Shown here one piece after another: positions 56,807-64,000 of a stretch of DNA of 64,000 nucleotides (within the stretch, counting starts at the first letter, position 1; each line of letters begins with the position of its first letter). The position numbers and the translations under genes are program-made. The notes under the pieces are model-generated. The model did no database searches, had not been told where the DNA came from, and saw only the letters and a list, made by a program, of their open reading frames with translations. Where the stretch lies: positions 45,072,501 through 45,136,500 of the forward strand of contig JAYKKI010000004.1 in assembly GCA_039881145.1 (NCBI GenBank), in the 5' to 3' direction. The stretch is from Druceiella hillmani. Lineage: Eukaryota; Arthropoda; Insecta; Lepidoptera; Hepialidae.

Positions 56807-59800
56807 TTCATAATGGTATTGAGAACAAACATTTTCTATGAGAAATTTTGATTATATCTTTTTAAATATAATTCAAAATATTTTAAAATTTGCCTAGCCT
56901 TATAATAAAGTAGTTCTTTCTTGGTAGGATCAAAGGTAGATATAAATTACCCCGCACATTGGAAATAAAATTTAAGGTTTATATTCTTTGATTAATGTAA
57001 ATATTTAAAATGTATTCTATTTATCGAAATTATAAGGGTATGTTGTACATCAATCCGCTATAATAGAACACACGAAAAAAAACATTTACCCCAATAGAGA
57101 GAGTTAAAGTCATTTGGTTCTGTTATTTTACTTCATATCTATATATACAAGTGTAAAATTATATCGCAATGAAGAAGAGATGGAAATAAAGAAATGATAA
57201 GATTGTCTAACATTATTAAAGTTTGTAAAAGATTCGAAAGAATATTTCACGAGTACCATTGTAAACCTAGCGTTATATTTTTATATGAAATATACTTAGA
57301 TTAAAAATTAGCTTTAAGTTGTAAATTAGGTTTTAAATTTAGGAATAATATAAAATATAGAAAAAACATTAGCTCCTGAATGAATTTAATAATTTTGCAT
57401 TTGACATATATAGTTTGTTAACTAATACGAGCATAATTGTTGCATGTTTTTTTATTATAAACCTCGATGATGATCGGTAATATTCAATTTGGTATTAATC
57501 AAAAATTATTTTGTAAATGTTAAATAAATACAAGCATAATATGAAAATATATTTTACAAAACAGACTTCTTTATAGATTTCGTTATCTATGTATATATGG
57601 ATTAATATTTTAAGACTGCCCTTTTTCCAGCAAGTAAATCGACTGAACAAAAGTGAATAATTCTATGTTGTGATTGTTTATTGTTTTTTTAATTATATAA
57701 ACTATACGCTTGTTTTATAAGCTACTTAACTATGATATAATTTCAATGTACCTAATAACATTGCATTGGAATTCAGGACAGTTCAGAAAAATTCCTCAGT
57801 CGGACCAATCAATTTGACAAATTAAACCAGAAAGCTGAAATAGTCTTATAAAAAATACTAGATCTGGAATTAGCACTGTGTGTTGATTTGTGTGAAGCTG
57901 AACTAAGAAGAAATACTATAATAATAACTAAGAAGGAAATCCATTAAATTAATCATTAGTTAGTTCTGCACGTAAATATATGTGTGACATTGTGTTAAAC
58001 GGGATGAGAAGACGAGTAGAATCATAAAAGTCATGGCGTGTAGACGTATGTCATTCTAATCGATTCTCAAAAATTAGAAACGTTACCTGTTTGACGTCGT
58101 TGTTGATCCTTATCTACATGGACGCATTTATTTGAAATTATTTTACATACTCTCTTATGGCATTCAAAAATAGTTAAATTGCGTACCACTTTTAGTGTGA
58201 ATCACTAACCTACAATGCATCGGTTCTTAATTGTTTCAATCTAGATTATTTAGAGTCATACGGGTAAAGAAACAGAGATTAATTGATACAGCAAATTTTT
58301 TTGGATATACGTCAAAAATAAGCCATGGAAATGAGCAATAATATTTTATTATTCGAGCCATTGTTAGAGAAAAAATTATTTGTTTTCGGATAATCTATTT
58401 TTTTTTTATTTTATATTTTCTTGTATATAACCTAATTTCTACACTTAAGAAAAACTCTGAATTACAAGTATACAAAATATGTATTTCCATAGAACAATAT
58501 AAATATTGGTACGTAATGTAATCATAATAAAGGTAATTTGTAAATCGCTAAATGATGTCATATTACTTTGATGATATTCTGCGATACTGGACCAGCGTAC
58601 GCACGGCTTTTCTATCTTTAGTTAACAATGAAATAGTATATTTTTTGAGAACGAAATAAGATGCAAGAAATTATTAAATTATCAAATTATTAGTTGTAAT
58701 TATTTACATGACCACAAGATAAATGACTCCAGAAATACGAAGAGAAATTGTCATAATGCATGCAGCATTATGTGATCGAAAAGAAAAGCTAGTAGTTATG
58801 TTTATTATCATTTAAATATGTAATGTTAGGGCTTTAAAAAAATCGAATAAACCAAACATTTACAAATTTCAATAATATCAGCTTTCTGCGATGTAATTCC
58901 AAACGATGCAAATTAGTGTGATCTGATCTAAAATAGGGCTGTTCGATTTGTTCCGAATGAAATAAAAAAAAACTATTTTTGCATTTCAATGCTTTTGTTA
59001 TACTTGCTACAATAATGACAGAAAAATATTGTATTTCCAACGATACACGATAGTAGTTGGAAAGGAAACTTCCGGGAGAACTGTTGACGAGAATTAGATA
59101 AATTATTATCACGTTATAAATGGTTTTCGAACAACAGACAACGTTAAAAGGATTTCAAATTTTGTTTGATTTAAGTAACTGGCAGATCTAGATGTAATAT
59201 TCCAATTGCAAACATGACATATAAATTTCGATTTTGGACTTTAGATTAAACTGAATACTATACATTTGTGTGACAGAAAATTTTTAAATATTTATTCATT
59301 GAAGTAACTAATTATAATTTTTTTAGCATTAATATTAATTTTTTAAATTTAATTAGCTGTGTAATTAATTTCATATTTTATCAGATATGATTAGCAATTT
59401 ATACATAATTAGTGACCATGTTACGATTTAATTCATCGAAGACTTACACAAATTGTAATAAAATAGTATTAAATACCTAAACCAATATTTATTCATAGTT
59501 ATAGAAATGTGAACAATGTATCTTGTTTTTCCTAAGATAAATGTTTGAAATTCGGTTTTTATGTTACTGAATTATAATAGAAATTACTATCATTAGAGCT
59601 TATATTTTATTACATTTACTTTTTTCCTATGGCAATTTTTCACAATTCCAAAGGGAAAAATAATAAATTTAAAAATTACGATTAATTTGACAAAAAGTAA
59701 ATATTTGTTTATTCGCATATGTGGAAGACTATGATGTGGTTAGTTTAATCACTATAACTTGACACTCTACCAAAATGAATTATGAATACTATTTTCAAAA

Positions 59801-59846
59801 CATTTTAATATACGGATAGAAATTTAATCCAAATTTATGTACCTAA

Positions 59847-60342
59847 ACTAGCTGCCCGCCCTTGTTACGCGAGACAATTACTATAAAATCAAATTCTTTT
59901 AATTGCTACTTTTATAAAATAATTTTTTACAGTTAATTTAATGTTACCATTTTCATCGGTTCAGATTTTAATAAATAAACTCCTCAATGGTCCATTAATT
60001 TAACTTATATACATTTATAACGATACTATGAAATTCAAATAAACGATCTGTAATAAATAGGGAAACTTTATATGGAAAAATGTATATGATTTTAATTATG
60101 GCTAGTGAAGTTTAAAAATTAAACTCAAAAACTGTACTTGAATCGTTAGAGTACATTACGCACATGTCCTAAAAAGATATTGCATACTATAGGGCCACTA
60201 TATACGATGATAGTTTGATATCAATTAGAGGAAATTGTTTCTACCAATCCTTCAAAGGAAGGAGACTTTCCTTTTTTTATAGTAATACCATAAATGTCTT
60301 TTTTTTAAATTATTTATTCCATATATATAGATAGATAATGAT
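59847..60342. repeat. Possible dispersed repeat, actagctgcccgccc terminus and gata tail
   Basis: The left edge actagctgcccgcccttgtt followed by acgcgagac resembles a frequent insect repeat boundary (actagctg-cccg...), and the right edge atatatatagatagataatg is a short GATA-type tail of the kind that ends some LINE/SINE families. The interior is AT-rich and noncoding. It shares only the first bases with the element at 49700. Confidence 0.35.
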
Positions 60343-62738
60343 AAAGCAATTGCACAATTAAATGGCACATTTGAGGACAAAATATTGGACGTTAATTACT
60401 TCCTTTTACAGCCGTCATGGATTATTTGCTAATTTGAATCAGTGTGATTAATTGATTTGAATACATACTACTGCATAACGCAGACAACTCGTTTATCATA
60501 TACGTAAATATGTTTGAATTGAAATGTAATAAAATGAGACATGAGATAAACGAAAAAAACTTCTTAAACTATAGATAGAATTGTCCAGGTGTTGTGAATC
60601 CCACGAACAAATAAAGAAAATAAAAAATATAGCTCAAATGGCCAGACATATCATTTACTAAACAATTTCTGTTTTTTTTCCAGAAATTGAAACTAAAGAT
60701 GTTAGAATAGTTTTTTAAAGATATTTTTTTGCAAAGTTTTGATTTTTATAAAATTGTTACTATACACGCCGCGTGAAGAAATTTTTATTTAAAATTGTAC
60801 AAAGTTTGTATAACTTGCGGTCATATAGAAAAAGAAAATGACAGCACCCTTATTTTCAAGATGATCCCCAAATAAGGTTACATTGTAGAAAATAAATAAC
60901 TTTTGACTATACAAAATGTATGGCTGCCCTATTATTTGGCCATTAGACTTGGATCAATTAGAATCTATTATGAATAATTTTGTAATTCTAAGTCGCTTAT
61001 TAATAATAATATTGATCTGTTCATTAACCTTAAATCGTCTACCAATCTCGCTTATAAATGTAAAGTTTAATCTGATGATATGGTACAGAATGTTTACTGA
61101 TTACACTTCTTTCTTTCTATTATCCAATTTTAGAATAACAATTTAAAGCGAGGTAGGAACGCTTTCTGATATATCACATAGTTTACTAATACCATGTAAG
61201 TGATTGTTAAGGTAAATTTAAGCATGCAAGCTGGTGTCAAAATAACATCTTTTATTATGGTGGTCACATAAAAAATTTGATCGACAACAGAAATTTTATG
61301 AATGTTTTTACCAGTTCACTAATATTTTTAAAAGTAACTAAAATAAACTGAATTTGGGAAATCGATCAAGCCTGGTTAGAAACGTGTAAAGGCAAGTTTT
61401 GTTTCTCGAAAGAAACTTTTTACCGCAACGCCCCCAAAATAATCTTGAACGAACGTACCTTCTAAGAACTGCTATCAAGATATTTTTGTATTCTTTTGTT
61501 CCAGTTGAAAAATTTCATAGAAGGGGAAGCGTGGGACACATTACAAACCGCTTGGAAATTTATTATTTAGTGAATGTAGCTTCAAAATAAAATAGGAAAA
61601 TGGGCCAGTTCCGTACTTTGCATGAAGTTTAATTATTATATTTTTCATAAATCATCACTAATATAAAATTGCTAGCATATAAAATAAATATTTGATATTA
61701 CCTAAAATATTTAAGTAATGAGAATATTTTGGTAAAAATAATGACAGTAATTTGGCATTGATAAATTATAACTTCAAAAGAGAAAAATGGCGATGACAGA
61801 CGAACTTATTGGCTTGGGAATGATCTTACAATGATTCCGTTATTTTTTTATTTTGAAGTCTCAAAGTAAGTCAGTGAAATATGCATCTTTCAAACTGCAG
61901 AAATTGAATGATTAAATTATTATTAGATTAAACTATTTCGCAATAACAATTCAACTGGTTTTCGATGGCGTGAAGATTATAGCAAAATTAAAAACAAATC
62001 CTTGTCACTTGTGTGAAAACGAATTTAGTATTTATCAGGTCGCATTCGCTGCTAAATACGCTTTACAGGCTTTGTTTTGAGAAAATTGCGCTGGTATACT
62101 CAATATAAAAGAAAATCTCAATACATGTTTATTACAGATAAAGAGTCATTTTCATTCCGAATGGTTGTTAAATGAATTTTATCAGAAACACGCGTATACT
62201 CGCGTAAAATACTTGCATCTGCTTATTCTGAGAGATTATTTGAAGAATTGCATTTTAAGAAAATATTATGTATAAGGTTATTTGGGTATATTTCCTTTTA
62301 TATTATTAAGAATTTTTTGAATACAGTAATATTGAGCTACTCAGGTTAGAGAAAACTTGAATTGGTAGCTTATTCCGAAAGATTAGATTAGATGTAAGAT
62401 GGGCTTATGAAATAAAAACTTTATTACGCAAAGAATAAATACTATAGAAGTATGGAATTTCTTCTGGTATTTAGATACATGAAAACGTAGAAAATATTAT
62501 ATTTCTGCTGCAAAAAAGTTTTGTTATTTTTATAAAATTATGAAAATACCGTAGCTCAGTAATGATAAATATACTATTGTTATGATTGAAAGTTTTGAAG
62601 ACAAAACATTTCAATTGGTTTTTTCTTCCATGAAAAATTTATTACCTCGGAATAAGTACGTTATGATGATACTAATTTTGAATTTTAATAAAAGAACGTT
62701 AAACTCGAAAGTAGTGGTTTGTAAATTACTAAAGTAAA
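60343..62738. other. No gene recognised
   Basis: AT-rich. Open stretches at 60916-61146 and 61399-61590 show no family resemblance. A tagctcagtaatg string at 62553-62565 resembles half of a tRNA promoter but no cloverleaf follows. Confidence 0.45.
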
Positions 62739-62768
62739 ATGGGCTTATACGTCGCCGTATAAGCCCAT
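62739..62768. repeat. Perfect 13-bp hairpin
   Basis: atgggcttatacg (62739-62751) and its reverse complement (62756-62768) flank the 4-nt loop tcgc. Confidence 0.75.
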
Positions 62769-62953
62769 AAATAAAATTACGTGGTCGCTACGTGCTTTCT
62801 GAAATCCGCTAATATCTAATTAATATAAACAATAAAAGCCAATTAATCCAATATGTATTATGTCCACAAATAAAGTTTAGTAAATACTTTTGATAATATA
62901 TATGATTAATGAGCACAACAAAACCAATATTTCAAAGAGTGAAAAACGCTCAC

Positions 62954-63088
62954 CAGTATTGATTGGCATTGAGTCCCACTAATCTACACATTAATTCGAG
63001 TCCGACTACAGCACAAAGCACCCTGCCGATATGCGATAGAATTGAGCTATCCTTAACAGCGATACGTGATACCATTGGAAAGTCGAGT
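62954..63088 (-). CDS. Candidate exon, unidentified minus-strand gene
   Basis: The minus strand is open from beyond 63165 and reads, from an ATG at 63075-63073, MVSRIAVKDSSILSHIGR and then VLCAVVGLELMCRLVGLNAN, ending next to a strong donor-like sequence (CAATACTG followed by gtgagc; exon edge 62954). A weak acceptor-like site (t-run, then aaataataaacaaag) lies just above 63088. Base composition is more even than in the flanks. The segment VLCAVVGLELMCRLVGL is hydrophobic and could be a signal anchor or helix. No family is recognised and no second exon was found nearby, so it could equally be a chance open stretch. Confidence 0.22.
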
Positions 63089-63165
63089 CTTTGTTTATTA
63101 TTTAAAAAAAAATTAATTGAAACATTCACTAAAAGCGTTAACAGGAGCCTCATCTGAGTGAAGAT

Positions 63166-64000
63166 TCCGTTGTGCATTATAATTGCGGGAAGTTGCCTGT
63201 ATGAGTACATATAGCTCACGTATGAATTATACTTAATACTAGCTTCAACATTCCGAATATATGCACTATCTAAGGTTCTCGTTTTATGTCTCACTGGTTT
63301 GCACCAAAAACCAAACATTTGACGATCGTTACATTAGAAATTAATGTTAAACCTATAATAAATCTGAAATGATTCGTCCATGATTTGGATTCAGTCTTTT
63401 TTTCCGATAACCAACCAAAAATATAAATGTAAAACTAGCCGACGATCTTAAGCTTTGTGACATGATTAACTGATCAAGGTCTAAAAATTAATGTGGAGTA
63501 AGAGAAATTATGCCTGACTGATCTGAATTATTTACTATTATTAGTAACAAATATTTCCTGTACAAGGAAGTATTTTGGAAGAGTAAGAAAATTCTAAAAT
63601 CAAAGTAATTTAAACGTAATTTTTCACCCGTTGACCCAGAGGCGATGAACAATTTAGGCTGAATTACTATAGAGAATGAATTTAGAGACAATTTTCCGCT
63701 TAAAAAATGTTTGTATCATGCTTCAGGTGATTAGGAGGTAGATTGCCATTAAAATTGAAATGGAATTCTGCTTCTTAAAAAAAAGAAAATAAAATTAGCA
63801 TGGCGTGTATAGTATTTGAAATACAACTGCGCTTCGTGTTTATGAAGAAGATAATTAAGAAAAACGCTAATTCGAATAAATTTTTCGTCAAAATACAAAC
63901 ACCTGATTTTTTTAAATATTTTAAATTCTATAATTATTTCCAATCTTATAATTTAACTTCAGGTAGATAACTTTAGTGCATATGGGGCATTGTTGATTTT
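63166..64000. other. No gene recognised
   Basis: AT-rich noncoding sequence to the end of the window; short minus-strand open stretches at 63488-63691 and 63749-63943 are unrecognised. Confidence 0.45.

Larger units (their letters stand above)
55421..59846. other. No gene recognised outside listed repeats
   Basis: AT-rich. A 96-codon plus-strand open stretch at 56425-56715, just before the fold-back fragment, has no recognised domain. tgtcttgtgtgtttccaacg and cgtcttacctgcttccaatg (55723-55762) look like a short duplication. Confidence 0.45.

Noticed and set aside
62545..62630. tRNA-like A-box string (tagctcagtaatg)
   Set aside because: No matching anticodon arm, T-arm or acceptor stem can be formed around it.
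62950..63318. Full 122-codon minus-strand open frame as an intact gene
   Set aside because: The upper part is AT-biased and crosses a probable intron-like T-run; only the lower 135 bases are kept as a weak candidate exon.
1..64000. Single-strand piRNA cluster
   Set aside because: The transposon relics lie in both orientations (plus: 14.7, 32.6 and 41.4 kb; minus: 1.1 and 53.9 kb) and are sparse; small-RNA data would be needed to claim a cluster.

Overview
The window looks like gene-poor, strongly AT-rich nuclear DNA from an arthropod, most likely an insect outside Diptera. The pointers are a degenerate (CCTAA/TTAGG)n array of the insect telomere type, relics of insect-typical Jockey-like and RTE-like non-LTR retrotransposons, two mariner-superfamily transposase relics, and many (AT)n tracts. 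Several anonymous repeats resemble sequences I associate with Lepidoptera and allied orders, but the order cannot be settled by eye. There is no operon structure, no intact host gene, no tRNA or rRNA gene and no CRISPR array.

Left part (1-14.7 kb): a rotted mariner-type transposase on the minus strand (about 1.06-1.49 kb); a 240-bp fold-back element with 114-nt arms (3.95-4.19 kb) that has partial copies at 43.0 and 56.8 kb; a (CA)n tract running into 107 bp of strictly alternating purine-pyrimidine (8.38-8.55 kb); a diverged repeat at 9.2-9.5 kb shared with 44.2-44.5 kb; hairpins and short tandem repeats; and GC-richer minus-strand patches at 13.0-13.9 kb that may be remains of a spliced gene.

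Centre (14.7-19.3 kb): a 2.8-kb Jockey-like LINE bounded by an 11-bp target-site duplication. It keeps endonuclease and reverse-transcriptase domains but has two frameshifts, three premature stops and a catalytic Asp-to-Asn change. Right after it lies about 800 bp of degenerate TTAGG-type repeat containing two fold-back points, one a perfect 27-bp hairpin. Three short repeat blocks occur on both sides of the LINE/array, one of them inverted.

Right part (19.3-64 kb): mostly anonymous AT-rich sequence with an RTE-like LINE (32.58-34.32 kb) that has both ends, a 12-bp duplication and almost no reverse transcriptase; a second mariner relic (41.4-42.1 kb); diverged tandem arrays at 45.9-46.4 and 51.8-52.3 kb; a 123-bp nearly identical repeat pair following (AT)n tracts at 52.6 and 55.3 kb; a minus-strand RTE-like LINE relic (53.9-55.1 kb); and a weak candidate exon at 62.95-63.09 kb.

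Nothing here works as a pathway. The window records transposon insertion, decay and tandem-repeat growth. I found no convincing new functional system; the most unusual structures are the TTAGG array with its fold-backs beside a precisely delimited LINE, the fold-back element family and the alternating purine-pyrimidine tract.
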